64,000 nucleotides of DNA from Bacillota bacterium (GCA_023423045.1 JAFAGA010000026.1:1-64000), one strand, 5' to 3'; shown: positions 37,121 to 46,241, counted from the first letter of the stretch. Made by a program: numbers and translations. Notes: generated from the sequence alone by a model not told the origin.

Positions 37121-37151
37121 TAAGCCACCTATCTTAATGATAAGTGGCTTA
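37121..37151. terminator. Terminator-like hairpin between convergent genes
   Basis: TAAGCCAC and GTGGCTTA form an 8-bp stem extended inward by TATC/GATA, followed by TCTTTTC on the plus strand. It lies between the recombinase (plus) and the lipoprotein gene (minus). Confidence 0.7.
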
Positions 37152-37230
37152 TCTTTTCAGAAGAAATGTCTACGAACAGAGTTGTATTATTACTGAAATC
37201 AATGTGACATGGCTGTAGCTGATTCTATTG

Positions 37231-38232
37231 TCAATTCATTTTAAGATAATCTGATATAGTAACACCAAACAAATCTTCAATCTCTTTCCTAAAATCATCT
37301 TCCCAGCCACTAAACCGCTCATTCATTACATTATTATAGGAAATATTTACATTGGTTCCATCTTCATATACTACATAGATATCTGACCTTAATACAGATT
37401 CCGTATCACTCTCACTTGGCATCATGTCATAGTAACCGGAATAAGAAAACAAGTCATAAACCTTTATAAGTTCTTCTAATTTTGTCAAATCCTCTAAACG
37501 AATACACGAATCGAGCTTTGTCTCCTCCCATTCGTAATCCTTAATCTCATGCATTGTATTAAATAAATAACTAACATCGAACATCGATTCACTCTCATTA
37601 TCATATGTAAAACGAACGATTTCATTCCCTTCTATAATGTAAGAATAAGTAAAATGTGTTATTCTGGAATTCGTTGATGGCACACCAAGAAAGGCAAATT
37701 CATCAAATGCAGTAGAATATTCCATAGGATGATTTCTATCAAATGTAGTATTAGCCTCTATGTTGCCAAAGAAAAAGTCAGTTATTACTTTATCAATCTT
37801 TGAAAAATTCTCAGGGTATTTCTCATATCCAGATGCAGACAGGTCTTCACCAGAACATTGAATATCCAATGAAAAGCTATGACCATCTAAGATATCCTCA
37901 TCACTTTCATGAAAGCCATCTATCTCCGCAATATTTTGTTGATTTAAAGCCTCTTCAAAAGCGATTACTTTTTCCTTTGGAATCTCATGCTTATAGGAAA
38001 GCTGAACCCCATTACCCCCTCTTGCTTGAATATAAGGAATACTATTTTCATAGTACAGTTTAAATTCATAATATCCACCGAAAAAACTACCATAATCATA
38101 AGTTAATAAAGTAATATCCTCATAAATTTTTGTTTTTCCCACAATCTGCTTTTTCTCACAACCAGTTGCTAAAAATATAACTGTTACTGTCAACACTAGC
38201 AGCTTTAATAAATGATGTTTTCTCTTCCTCAT
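37231..38232 (-). CDS. Lipoprotein of unknown function (333 aa)
   Basis: A classical lipoprotein signal: basic MRKRKHH, a hydrophobic core (LLKLLVLTVTVIFLATGC) and a lipobox LATGC, giving a mature N-terminal Cys at residue 25. The rest is acidic and rich in aromatic residues and beta-strand-like patterns, and no domain was recognised. It should be anchored on the outer face of the membrane. ATG has GGGGGAG. A pair of inverted repeats (38250-38365) lies directly upstream. Confidence 0.75.
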   Translation of the reverse strand: MRKRKHHLLKLLVLTVTVIFLATGCEKKQIVGKTKIYEDITLLTYDYGSFFGGYYEFKLYYENSIPYIQARGGNGVQLSYKHEIPKEKVIAFEEALNQQNIAEIDGFHESDEDILDGHSFSLDIQCSGEDLSASGYEKYPENFSKIDKVITDFFFGNIEANTTFDRNHPMEYSTAFDEFAFLGVPSTNSRITHFTYSYIIEGNEIVRFTYDNESESMFDVSYLFNTMHEIKDYEWEETKLDSCIRLEDLTKLEELIKVYDLFSYSGYYDMMPSESDTESVLRSDIYVVYEDGTNVNISYNNVMNERFSGWEDDFRKEIEDLFGVTISDYLKMN

Positions 38233-38249
38233 ATAAACTCTCCCCCTTA

Positions 38250-38365
38250 TCTAGTACAGCATTGAAAAAAATTTGCTTAATTTTGGTGCCTGATTTTTGC
38301 GCTGGGGCAAGGTGAGGGAATGAACCGCAGTGATGTTGATTGACAACAACGCTGTACTAGAACTT
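38250..38365. mobile_element. Short element bounded by 15-bp inverted repeats (possible MITE or IS relic)
   Basis: TCTAGTACAGCATTG at 38250-38264 and its inverted copy at 38351-38365 (one mismatch) enclose about 86 bp. The interior has no reading frame. No clear target-site duplication is adjacent. The remainder of 38366-38560 holds nothing recognisable. Confidence 0.4.
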
Positions 38366-38563
38366 ATACCACTATGGATAGGATTCGCTGTATCAATTTA
38401 ACTTCTAGACCCATCGCGCTCCCCAGCAATTTTCCCCAGTAAATTCCATTATATATTAAAAATCTCGTCATATCAATTGATTATTTATAACTATCTACGA
38501 TGGATTTTTAAAAAGTTCAAAATTTTCTAGTTTTACATGCTCTGTATAAAAATCCCTTATGAT

Positions 38564-38587
38564 GGGGCAGGAATAAATTCCTGCCCC
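38564..38587 (-). terminator. Terminator of galE
   Basis: GGGGCAGGAAT and ATTCCTGCCCC pair perfectly (38564-38574 and 38577-38587) about 58 bases beyond the galE stop; on the minus strand a T-rich stretch follows. Confidence 0.78.
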
Positions 38588-38644
38588 AATTCTTAAAAAG
38601 ACTTATCTCATGACGGCATCTTTATCATATGAACCAATGTTGCA

Positions 38645-39643
38645 TCAAGTATCCATCTTTATAAAATTATAGCTGTCACGGCACATATCCTCCAATGAAT
38701 GTTTTGCCTTCCATTCAAGTTCGCTCTCTGCCTTACTCACATCCGCATATATTTCACTGATATCTCCCGGTCTTCTGTCCTTAAATTCACGTTTTACCTG
38801 TAAACCGGTAACTTTCTCGAAAGTATCCAGCAGTTCAAGCACAGTAATTCCTTTTCCCGTTCCAAGATTAAAGGTTTGCGCTCCGTTTATCCTGTCAAGT
38901 TTCTCTAATGCCTTCAGATGCCCCTCTACAACATCAACGATATGAATATAATCCCTCACGCCTGTTCCGTCTTTCGTTGGGTAATCAGTTCCATAGATCA
39001 TAACAGATGGTAATTTCCCCACGGACGCCATGCATAAATATGGCATCAGATTGCCGGGAATTCCATTCGGTTTGTCTCCGATCAGTCCGCTTGGATCTGC
39101 ACCTATTGGGTTAAAATACCTGAGAATTGCTACTCTCATATCCTTATCTGTTAAAGCATAGTCCTTAATAATCTGTTCATTCATTACCTTCGTCCAACCA
39201 TAAGGATTTGTCGCTGACAATGGCATCTCTTCTGTAAGCGGTACTGTATTTTTTGTACCATATACAGTTGCGGAGGAACTGAACACCAATCTTTTTATAC
39301 CATATTGTTTTATCAACTCAAGTAAATTTATTGTGCTAAGCAGATTATTGTGATAATAAAGCAATGGTTCACCAACAGATTCCGGTACAGATTTGGAAGC
39401 TGCAAAATGGATGACCGCATCTATCCTGTTTTCTTCAAAGATATCATTCACTTCTTCTTTTCTTCGTAAATCACATTCATAAAAGCAAATTTCTTTTCCT
39501 GTAATTTGCTTGATTTTACTTATTACAGAAGCATCTGAATTACTGAAATTATCAATTGCTACTACATCATAGCCACTCTTCAAAAGTCCGGCACAGGTAT
39601 GCGAGCCTATATACCCGGCTGCGCCAGTTACAAGGATTCTCAT
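38645..39643 (-). CDS. galE: UDP-glucose 4-epimerase (332 aa)
   Basis: An extended SDR with TGAAGYIGSHTCAGL (7-21), VIHFAASKSVPESV (~80-93) and catalytic FSSSATVYG...NPYGWTK (Tyr and Lys near 146-150). FNPIGADPSGLIGD (~178-191) and the length are typical of GalE. It interconverts UDP-glucose and UDP-galactose for the Leloir pathway and for polysaccharide precursors. ATG follows AAGGAG. The divergent AraC-type regulator and a direct-repeat operator upstream of the -35 point to sugar-responsive activation. Confidence 0.94.
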   Translation of the reverse strand: MRILVTGAAGYIGSHTCAGLLKSGYDVVAIDNFSNSDASVISKIKQITGKEICFYECDLRRKEEVNDIFEENRIDAVIHFAASKSVPESVGEPLLYYHNNLLSTINLLELIKQYGIKRLVFSSSATVYGTKNTVPLTEEMPLSATNPYGWTKVMNEQIIKDYALTDKDMRVAILRYFNPIGADPSGLIGDKPNGIPGNLMPYLCMASVGKLPSVMIYGTDYPTKDGTGVRDYIHIVDVVEGHLKALEKLDRINGAQTFNLGTGKGITVLELLDTFEKVTGLQVKREFKDRRPGDISEIYADVSKAESELEWKAKHSLEDMCRDSYNFIKMDT

Positions 39644-39694
39644 GAAATTTCTCCTTTTTCATTATTTACTCGCAAATCGATTTACTGTATCTAA

Positions 39695-39724
39695 ATAGTA
39701 ACCCATTTAAGCCCTCTGTCTCAA
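39695..39724 (-). promoter_or_regulatory. galE promoter
   Basis: On the minus strand TTGAGA (39724-39719), an 18-bp spacer and TACTAT (39700-39695) precede galE by about 50 bases. The direct repeats at 39734-39767 begin 10 bp upstream of the -35. Confidence 0.65.
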
Positions 39725-39733
39725 GTATCTAAA

Positions 39734-39784
39734 GTTGCAAATATATGTATTAATGTTGCAAATATATAATTATAAAGATATAAT
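39734..39784 (+). promoter_or_regulatory. Direct-repeat operator (21-bp period) and araC-type gene promoter
   Basis: GTTGCAAATATAT occurs twice, at 39734-39746 and 39755-39767, exactly 21 bp apart, the usual spacing of AraC-family half-sites. The second copy contains TTGCAA (39756-39761), which with TATAAT at 39779-39784 (17-bp spacer) makes a promoter for the regulator. Binding would therefore affect both the regulator and galE. Confidence 0.68.
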
Positions 39785-39808
39785 TTATAATAGCAGGAGG
39801 TAATATCA

Positions 39809-40669
39809 ATGAGTGATGGTCATAAATTATCCTATGTTTCAAACGGTGATGAGGCACTCTCTATTCGAGTTTACAACGTTGGACGTGAACAATGTAAACC
39901 TCTTCACCAATGGGGACCCGGAATTCGTAATTTTTATTTAATTCATCATGTTGTAAGCGGAAAGGGTATTTATAAAGCTGGCAAAAAGAGCTATGAAATA
40001 AGCGCCGGAAATACCTTTCTGATCTATCCGAATACAGAGATTACGTATATTGCAGATCAAAATGATCCTTGGGAGTACTATTGGGTAGGCTTTCAAGGAA
40101 ATGACATCAGAATAATCTTAAATCAAACAGATTTCTCGGAAGAAAATCCGGTTATTTACACAGATTTAGACGATTGTTTTGAAACATATCTCATGAACAT
40201 TTATAATGCAAAGGGAAATAGTGACTCATCAAAGATTAGCATGTCAGGATATTTAATGCTGGCACTCTCACTGTTAGTCGAGAAATCCTCCCATTCAAGG
40301 CAGCGCCATCATGCCTCTACCATGTACCTTCAAAAAGCAACGGAATACATTGAGTATAATTACACACAAGAGCTAACCGTACAAGGGGTTGCAGACTATA
40401 TTGGAATAAGCAGAAGCCAGTTATACCGGGTATTCATGGAGCATTACAGAAAGGCCCCAGAGCAGTATATTCTTGAGTTTCGCATCAGGCAGGCTTGCCA
40501 GTTACTAATGAATTCACACCTTTCCATAGGTTCTGTTGGTTACTCGGTGGGCTTTAATGACAATCTCTATTTTTCAAAAGCTTTTAAGAAAATAAAAGGA
40601 TTATCGCCTCGTGAGTATAGGCGTGGCACGGCATTTATTCACCAAAAACTTATATCGTTCCAGGAATAA
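39809..40669 (+). CDS. AraC-family transcriptional regulator (286 aa)
   Basis: An N-terminal cupin-type ligand domain (~20-150; IHHVVSGKGIYKAG, AGNTFLIYPNTEITY) is followed by two helix-turn-helix motifs in the C-terminal 100 residues (VQGVADYIGISRSQLYRVF and LSIGSVGYSVGFNDNLYFSKAFKK split). The closing GLSPREYRRG is the family signature. The arrangement is that of sugar-responsive activators such as MsmR/RafR. AGGAGG precedes ATG. It is divergent from galE. Confidence 0.93.
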   Translation: MSDGHKLSYVSNGDEALSIRVYNVGREQCKPLHQWGPGIRNFYLIHHVVSGKGIYKAGKKSYEISAGNTFLIYPNTEITYIADQNDPWEYYWVGFQGNDIRIILNQTDFSEENPVIYTDLDDCFETYLMNIYNAKGNSDSSKISMSGYLMLALSLLVEKSSHSRQRHHASTMYLQKATEYIEYNYTQELTVQGVADYIGISRSQLYRVFMEHYRKAPEQYILEFRIRQACQLLMNSHLSIGSVGYSVGFNDNLYFSKAFKKIKGLSPREYRRGTAFIHQKLISFQE

Positions 40670-40710
40670 ATGCCGTTTTTAAAGCCCATATAGAAAATTT
40701 TATCAGAAAA

Positions 40711-42936
40711 CTATTCGATATCTATTCTTGATACCTTTCGGTACATATCAAAACTATAAACTTTCTTACCGTAAATCAAATAGTTTATGATAGTATAGTG
40801 ATTCGGATCCGGAACGAAGCTGTCCGGTGTCCCCAATGCCTTAATTACATTTTCATAGGCGGTGCCAACTTTAACCTTAGGGGTACCTGATACTTTATTG
40901 CCAATTGAAATTTTTATTTTCCCCTTATCTTCCCATCCGGCCAATTTCTGTTTGTCATCAAGAATTAATAAGGTATTACCGTAATTAAGGTAAGCAGGCT
41001 TATCCCAGTTCGTTATCAGGTTTTTCGGAGTTCCATATGCTTTGATAATATCTGAAAGGGAGGTTCCAAGTGTTATCTGGGCATAGGAAGGTTTCTTCGC
41101 ACCATAGGCAACCTTCAGAGAGCCATTATTTTCCCAGCCGACAACCTTAAGCTTATCATTATAAGTAATAATTGATCCATCACTGTATTCTACATAATTG
41201 CGGCGGATTGTATATCCGTTCCAAGCAGTTCCGTCATAAAACAGGCCAAAGTTTATCGGTGTTTTCATTACTTTAGCCACCTCATCTATGGAGGAGCCTA
41301 CGGTGAAGGTACCCGAATTATTCTCATTCCCATCTGAGACCTTTAATCCGGAATACAGGTTATTCCAGCCAACGACTACCCATTCCTTCTGTACTTCCTG
41401 AATATAAATGGTTGCGGTATCTACCGCACTGGATAGACTGCCTCTCTTCTTATAATAGAATTCATACGTGTCTGTTTCCGTAAAGTAGTGTTCACTATAT
41501 GGATGTCCCAATATTTTGTAAACCTGCTCCTTATACGTTCCGATGGTAACATACTTGGGTGTGGGCGGAGTCTTGGCAGCCGCACTCACCAGCTTCGAAT
41601 ATGCGCTGTAAACTCTTTTGCTTCCAACCGTGTAAAATGCTTTGATTTTATAATAATAAGTTTTTCCCTTGGTAACAGAGGTGTCCTTAAAATAAAGCTG
41701 CGATATATCCTTCACCTTTTTATAGCTTCCGTTCTTTGAGGTTGCCCGGTAGATACGATAACCAGTGGCCCCGGTAACCTTATTCCATTCAAGCTTGATG
41801 TCATTGTTAAGTACAGAGGTTGCTTTTACACCCTGAGGCACCGTTATCGCAGTCTGCGCACTGGCGGCCCCGGAGTAATGGCTGGTTGTTCTTACACCGT
41901 TTAAATAGCGGTAAGCATAGACCTTGTAGTAATATTTCTGCTCATGGAGCAGCGATTTATCTGTGTAGGAGGTTCCTGTCAAATCCTTTACCTTAGTATA
42001 GGTTCCGTTCTTTGAGGTTGAGCGGACTAATCGGTATCCGTCCACGTCCTTTACTGTATCCCAGGATATTTTTATCGTCTCACTATCAACCGATACTGCT
42101 TTGATTGATTTCGGCGGCTCCGGATTGACGAGGACGGTAATGGTTGCAGATACCGCTCCGGACAGCGCCTTGATGGTCGCCGAACCGGCGCTGACAGCTG
42201 TGACCTTGCCGCTGGATGACACCTTAGCAATTTTAGAATTATTGCTGGACCAGGTGATGTTTCTGCTCTGTGTTGTATTGTAGGGATAAAAAGCTATGGA
42301 TAATGACTTATTTTCCCCTGAGTATAGCTGTACTCTGATGGGATCAGGTTTGATCATAATCTTATCCAATGATACTTCGTTTTTTGAGGCATCTTCCAGA
42401 TATATTACCTTGTGGTATCTCGATTGAAAGGTATTTACCAATTGTGCATTCTTGTACATTGAGAAAATGATGTTGTCGAATTGAAATGCAGTGTCGGATA
42501 CACTTATGATACTTCTTGGCAGGGTGACATCCGTGAGCAGACTGCATTCAAAGAAAGCCCTCTCACGAAGCATCCGGACCCCTTCCTCTATGACCAGCTT
42601 TGTAATGCTCTCACAGCCTGAAAATGCATTACTGCCGATTTCATCTATGATGTAGATTGCTCCTTGATAGGAAACAGTTCCCGGGATCAGGACCTCGCCG
42701 GATAGTGTCGTATCTTTTACCCCGGTAAGCATCACCATACCTTGTGCTTTTTCGGTTGGAAGCCGAAGGATTCGGTATGTAAATATCTGACCATTATGTG
42801 ATACGTCAAAGGTATCATTTACATTTGCACTAATACCATCCGGTATCTCTTCTGCGAATACGGGTTTTACACTCAAAATCAGAAGCAATAATACCAGTAA
42901 CGGATAAATTATTTTTATCATTCTGTTTTTTAACAT
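40711..42936 (-). CDS. Secreted BspA-LRR / Big2 / FN3 protein with four BamE-like repeats (741 aa)
   Basis: A signal peptide (MIKIIYPLLVLLLLILSV..FAE) is followed by a BspA-type leucine-rich region (~55-170), a Big2 domain (~190-270) and two fibronectin type III domains (~275-455). The last ~270 residues hold four ~65-residue repeats, each opening with a pattern like VGTAYENVIKALGTP and three of them with a GW(E/N)(N/D) turn, resembling SmpA/OmlA/BamE repeats. This looks like a modular surface protein. No wall anchor is visible. ATG has AAGGGAG. Confidence 0.85.
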   Translation of the reverse strand: MLKNRMIKIIYPLLVLLLLILSVKPVFAEEIPDGISANVNDTFDVSHNGQIFTYRILRLPTEKAQGMVMLTGVKDTTLSGEVLIPGTVSYQGAIYIIDEIGSNAFSGCESITKLVIEEGVRMLRERAFFECSLLTDVTLPRSIISVSDTAFQFDNIIFSMYKNAQLVNTFQSRYHKVIYLEDASKNEVSLDKIMIKPDPIRVQLYSGENKSLSIAFYPYNTTQSRNITWSSNNSKIAKVSSSGKVTAVSAGSATIKALSGAVSATITVLVNPEPPKSIKAVSVDSETIKISWDTVKDVDGYRLVRSTSKNGTYTKVKDLTGTSYTDKSLLHEQKYYYKVYAYRYLNGVRTTSHYSGAASAQTAITVPQGVKATSVLNNDIKLEWNKVTGATGYRIYRATSKNGSYKKVKDISQLYFKDTSVTKGKTYYYKIKAFYTVGSKRVYSAYSKLVSAAAKTPPTPKYVTIGTYKEQVYKILGHPYSEHYFTETDTYEFYYKKRGSLSSAVDTATIYIQEVQKEWVVVGWNNLYSGLKVSDGNENNSGTFTVGSSIDEVAKVMKTPINFGLFYDGTAWNGYTIRRNYVEYSDGSIITYNDKLKVVGWENNGSLKVAYGAKKPSYAQITLGTSLSDIIKAYGTPKNLITNWDKPAYLNYGNTLLILDDKQKLAGWEDKGKIKISIGNKVSGTPKVKVGTAYENVIKALGTPDSFVPDPNHYTIINYLIYGKKVYSFDMYRKVSRIDIE

Positions 42937-43040
42937 AGTAAACTCCCTTGCCCATTATAATTTTTTCTATCATACATCCGAGGTTTTAAACTATATAATT
43001 AGGATGCATCAAAAATTGTATCATAATAACACTAAGAGTG

Positions 43041-43084
43041 CGATGGATTCTGCTGGCAGCCGATGTTCCTGGCCGCAAGACGTT
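43041..43084 (+). pseudogene. Remnant of a tyrosine recombinase C-terminus
   Basis: Bases 43053-43084 match the recombinase gene at 36852-36885 with about four differences including a one-base deletion; the translation ILLAADVPGRK parallels IYLVADVLGHK of the active-site region. The frame is lost afterwards, so this is a fossil fragment. Confidence 0.55.
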
Positions 43085-43087
43085 TCA

Positions 43088-43498
43088 TCAAAGACCTTCA
43101 AACCCATCACATAACCTGGCACCCATTCGTCCGTACCCCGCCGTGTCTTCCCCGCAGCCACAAAGCGGTATTATCGGCATATCTTCATGTAGACGGGCAT
43201 CGACTTCATATGTCACATCCTTATATGCACCGGTGCTTAAATCCACTAAAAGCTGCTTGTCGCCGCCGTCTATATTCATGGAATAGATCTTCGTGCCGGT
43301 TATTGTATAGTAAATCCGGCTATCCCCAACAACAAGCCATTCTGCGCTATCGTCGGACAGAAGTTTCCTGTCACTGCCATCCGTATTCGTGCTGTAGATT
43401 TTATTTTCATTCCCATTCTGATAATAAATCCGGTTATCAACCACATTTATACTTAACCCATAGTCGTCGTTCAGTTTATGGCTGTTGCGTACAACGTA
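43088..43498 (-). pseudogene. Fragment of a DUF5050-type beta-propeller protein
   Basis: The frame (open back to a TAG at 43501-43499) shows repeated IYYxNxxxxxKIYxxNxDGSDxxxL units: NRIYYQNGNENKIYSTN, then SRIYYTITGTKIYSMN. These are the strands of DUF5050/LRP-like propellers, normally preceded by a signal peptide and many more units. Here only two and a half units survive without a start, and the C-terminal ~35 residues no longer fit the pattern. It abuts the recombinase remnant, suggesting a rearrangement scar. Confidence 0.6.
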
Positions 43499-43795
43499 CT
43501 ATAAATACAGCATAGAAACACCATGTATTCAATTAGGTCATTTTCTGTATTTATGTATGAAATAAGAAATGTAGAAGCTGCCAGCTATCATCAAGGTTAC
43601 ATTTTGCTAGAGAACCTTATGATACCAGTTGTCATATATTGTTTTATGAAGAACTTCTTTTCTGTCCAAAGATATAGGGCCATCAAAACAGGCATAATTT
43701 AAGAACTCCAATTAATCGTTAGGGGATGATTGAATTCATTGCAGGTTCTGCTGTATATGTTTTTGGCAAAAAAGCGGATACGAAGGGGAATGCTT

Positions 43796-44350
43796 ATGGA
43801 TATTACAGCCAGTGTGTTTATAACGATATTAACCGTTATTGGATTGTTAGCACTTATTGTAACTGTCATCACCGATGTCACAAAGGGTGTTGTTATACTG
43901 GAGAAGATACCTAGGAACGTACAGGTAATCGTTTTATCACTTACCCTTACCCTGGTCGCATATTTCGCATATATCTCTTATCATGAAGAGGAAATTATAT
44001 GGTATTATGTTGTCGCTGATATAATCGCAGGTTTTGTTGTAGCCTATGTGGTATTGTACGGTTGGGATAAATTTGCCGGCTTGTATAAAAGATTTCGTAA
44101 TATACCTACGATTGGTATTGCACCCGACCCGGCTCCGGGTTTAAAGTCAGCCATAACAGAGGACACAACAGCTTCTTTGGCAGATAAAAAAATCGCTGCC
44201 CTAACTGATGAGGACCCGCCAGAGTCTTTCGCCAGCGGCGCTGCCGTTACTTCAACGGCCGGCAGCTCTAAAACAGATATTACAGTGACTGAACTTCCGG
44301 TCTCTGGTCCTTCCTCAGTAAATATGACAAATTCAGAAAATATAAAATAA
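43796..44350 (+). CDS. Holin-like membrane protein with acidic Ser/Thr-rich tail (184 aa)
   Basis: ATG at 43796, behind AAGGGG, gives three hydrophobic helices (ASVFITILTVIGLLALIVTV; VIVLSLTLTLVAYFAYI; YYVVADIIAGFVVAYVVLYG) in the first ~100 residues, with the loop VTKGVVILEKIP typical of a family of phage holin-like proteins. The remaining ~80 residues are hydrophilic and rich in Ala, Ser, Thr, Asp and Pro. No endolysin or other phage gene is adjacent, so it is an orphan; a holin function is inference. Confidence 0.65.
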   Translation: MDITASVFITILTVIGLLALIVTVITDVTKGVVILEKIPRNVQVIVLSLTLTLVAYFAYISYHEEEIIWYYVVADIIAGFVVAYVVLYGWDKFAGLYKRFRNIPTIGIAPDPAPGLKSAITEDTTASLADKKIAALTDEDPPESFASGAAVTSTAGSSKTDITVTELPVSGPSSVNMTNSENIK

Positions 44351-44376
44351 AATGCCGATGGAAGAAGCAAAAACCG

Positions 44377-44425
44377 ATAGCCCTAACGTATTCTGCATTC
44401 AATTGCATCTATACTTTAGGGCTAT
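44377..44425. terminator. Terminator between convergent genes
   Basis: ATAGCCCTAA (44377-44386) and TTAGGGCTAT (44416-44425) pair perfectly around a 29-base loop, followed by TCTTA. It lies between the holin-like gene and the hybrid kinase. Confidence 0.6.
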
Positions 44426-44465
44426 TCTTATGGGATTTCTTATGATGCAGCTGGATAGAAGCCTT

Positions 44466-46241
44466 TTAGAAATTTTTATGAAAGCCGGTATATCTCTCGC
44501 AAAGCTGATAAAGCGCATCAGCTTCCAGGGGTTTGGAGATATACTCATTCATACCCGAATCAATACACTGCCTCCGATCCGCCTCCGAGGCATAAGCGGT
44601 CATTGCAATCACCGGGAGATGCTTGTACCGGGAGTCATTGCGTATACGCCTGGTCAGCTCGTAGCCGTTCATCACGGGCATTTGAATATCCGTCAATATC
44701 AAATCTACCCGGGCCGTATCCAATAGCTTCATTGCTTCCTCTCCGCTGCCTGCGGGAAGGACCCGGTAACCCTCTCTCTGTGCCATGGCATGAATTATTT
44801 CCTGATTAATCGTATTATCTTCCACACTCAGTATGACTGCTCTGTCTTTTCCTTCCGGAGGTGTTCCTGTGCAACCGGAGGACTCATTTTCTGACCCTGC
44901 TTCAGACCTTATCTCTTTCACGGTTTTTGGCGGCTCTTTATGTTGGAGAAAATCACATACAAAGTAAAAAGTGCTTCCCTCGCCAAGCTTGCTATTAACA
45001 TAGATATCTCCGTTCATCAGATTGGCCAGACTTTTGGCGATGCTCAGTCCAATCCCTGTTCCCATGCATTTCTTGTCCGCTGGTAAATCTGCCTGTACAA
45101 AGCGATGAAATATCCTGTTCATATCCTCCTCTGCTATTCCAATTCCACTGTCCCTGATTCGTACTTCAATTCTCTGCCGTTCCTTGTCTTCGTACAGTAA
45201 GCCGGCCTCCAAAGAGATATACCCCTGCTCGGTAAACTTAGCGGCATTACTAATTAGATTCAATAATATCTGTTTCAGCTTCACCTTGTCGCCGATAACC
45301 ATATGCCGGATTCGCGGATCAAATGAGACTCTCATTTCCAAACCCTTATTCTCACATAACACCATGAGCTGATTGCATATCTCAATGGCAAGCTCTCTTA
45401 AACTGAAGGAATGATAGTTCAATTCCATCTTTCCCGATTCTATTTTTGATATATCAAGGAGATCATTCATTACCGCCAGAAGACCATTCACCGATTCCTG
45501 CAGCAAGCTCAACCACCGTTCCTGCTCAGGACTTATCTCCGTCCTTTGCAGTAACTGAAGGGTTCCCAGAACTCCGTTCACCGGAGTCCGAATTTCGTGA
45601 CACAAATTTGATAGAAAATTTGTTTTGGCACGGTTTGCTTCCTCTGCATCCTGTTTTGACAGTTCCAGTTGTCTGCAGTACTGTATCATCCCATTTCTCC
45701 ACCGAGCCTTGGAAATTTCCCATCGCCTATGCCGGCGCCGCTTGTCGGAAAGATCCCGATAGGTAACAATGATGCCGAAGAATTCTCCGCTGATCAGATA
45801 ATAAGGAAGCACTGATATAGCAACATCTATCATACTGCCATTTTTGTGCTTCCGTGAGGTTGCGCAATTTCTTACAATCTCGCCCTGCTTCACTCTCTTT
45901 ATCAGATTAATATATTCCCGTCTCCTGCCGATCGGTATCAGCTTATCGATTCCTCCGCCGACAATTTCCTCCTCCTGATACCCCAGAAGCTTTTCAGCAG
46001 ATTTGCTCCAGCTATCAATAATCAGATCCTTCGTATAGCTAACTACGGCATCCTCATAAAAAACTCCGGGTACGAAAATCTCTTTTCCACAAAAATCGAT
46101 TTTTAACAAATGATTCTTTTGACCCCTGCTGTCGCTTTCTTTTTTTTCGATAACCCAATACGGTTTCTTTTCCAGCTGCATATCCAGATTTTTCATATTA
46201 TTAAGAATACTTTTGCATCTGCCCATACTTTTTACAGCCAT
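44466..46241 (-). CDS. PAS-containing hybrid sensor histidine kinase (591 aa)
   Basis: Order of domains: a PAS domain (~65-165, SWSKSAEKLLGYQEEEIVG), a short coiled linker, HisKA with the phospho-His in FLSNLCHEIRTPVNGVLG (~210-227), HATPase_c (NLISNAAKF, ~333; DSGIGIAEED, ~366) and a C-terminal receiver (DLILTDIQMPVMNGYE, phospho-Asp ~526; lysine in ISKPLEADAL). There are no membrane helices, so it is a cytoplasmic sensor. It has no output domain and no cognate regulator next to it, so it must pass phosphate to an unlinked partner. Confidence 0.9.
   Translation of the reverse strand: MAVKSMGRCKSILNNMKNLDMQLEKKPYWVIEKKESDSRGQKNHLLKIDFCGKEIFVPGVFYEDAVVSYTKDLIIDSWSKSAEKLLGYQEEEIVGGGIDKLIPIGRRREYINLIKRVKQGEIVRNCATSRKHKNGSMIDVAISVLPYYLISGEFFGIIVTYRDLSDKRRRHRRWEISKARWRNGMIQYCRQLELSKQDAEEANRAKTNFLSNLCHEIRTPVNGVLGTLQLLQRTEISPEQERWLSLLQESVNGLLAVMNDLLDISKIESGKMELNYHSFSLRELAIEICNQLMVLCENKGLEMRVSFDPRIRHMVIGDKVKLKQILLNLISNAAKFTEQGYISLEAGLLYEDKERQRIEVRIRDSGIGIAEEDMNRIFHRFVQADLPADKKCMGTGIGLSIAKSLANLMNGDIYVNSKLGEGSTFYFVCDFLQHKEPPKTVKEIRSEAGSENESSGCTGTPPEGKDRAVILSVEDNTINQEIIHAMAQREGYRVLPAGSGEEAMKLLDTARVDLILTDIQMPVMNGYELTRRIRNDSRYKHLPVIAMTAYASEADRRQCIDSGMNEYISKPLEADALYQLCERYTGFHKNF

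Noticed and set aside
35919..44350. A prophage or integrative element between the recombinase and the holin-like gene
   Set aside because: No capsid, portal, terminase, relaxase, excisionase or att repeats; the genes in between are galE, AraC, a lipoprotein and a surface protein.
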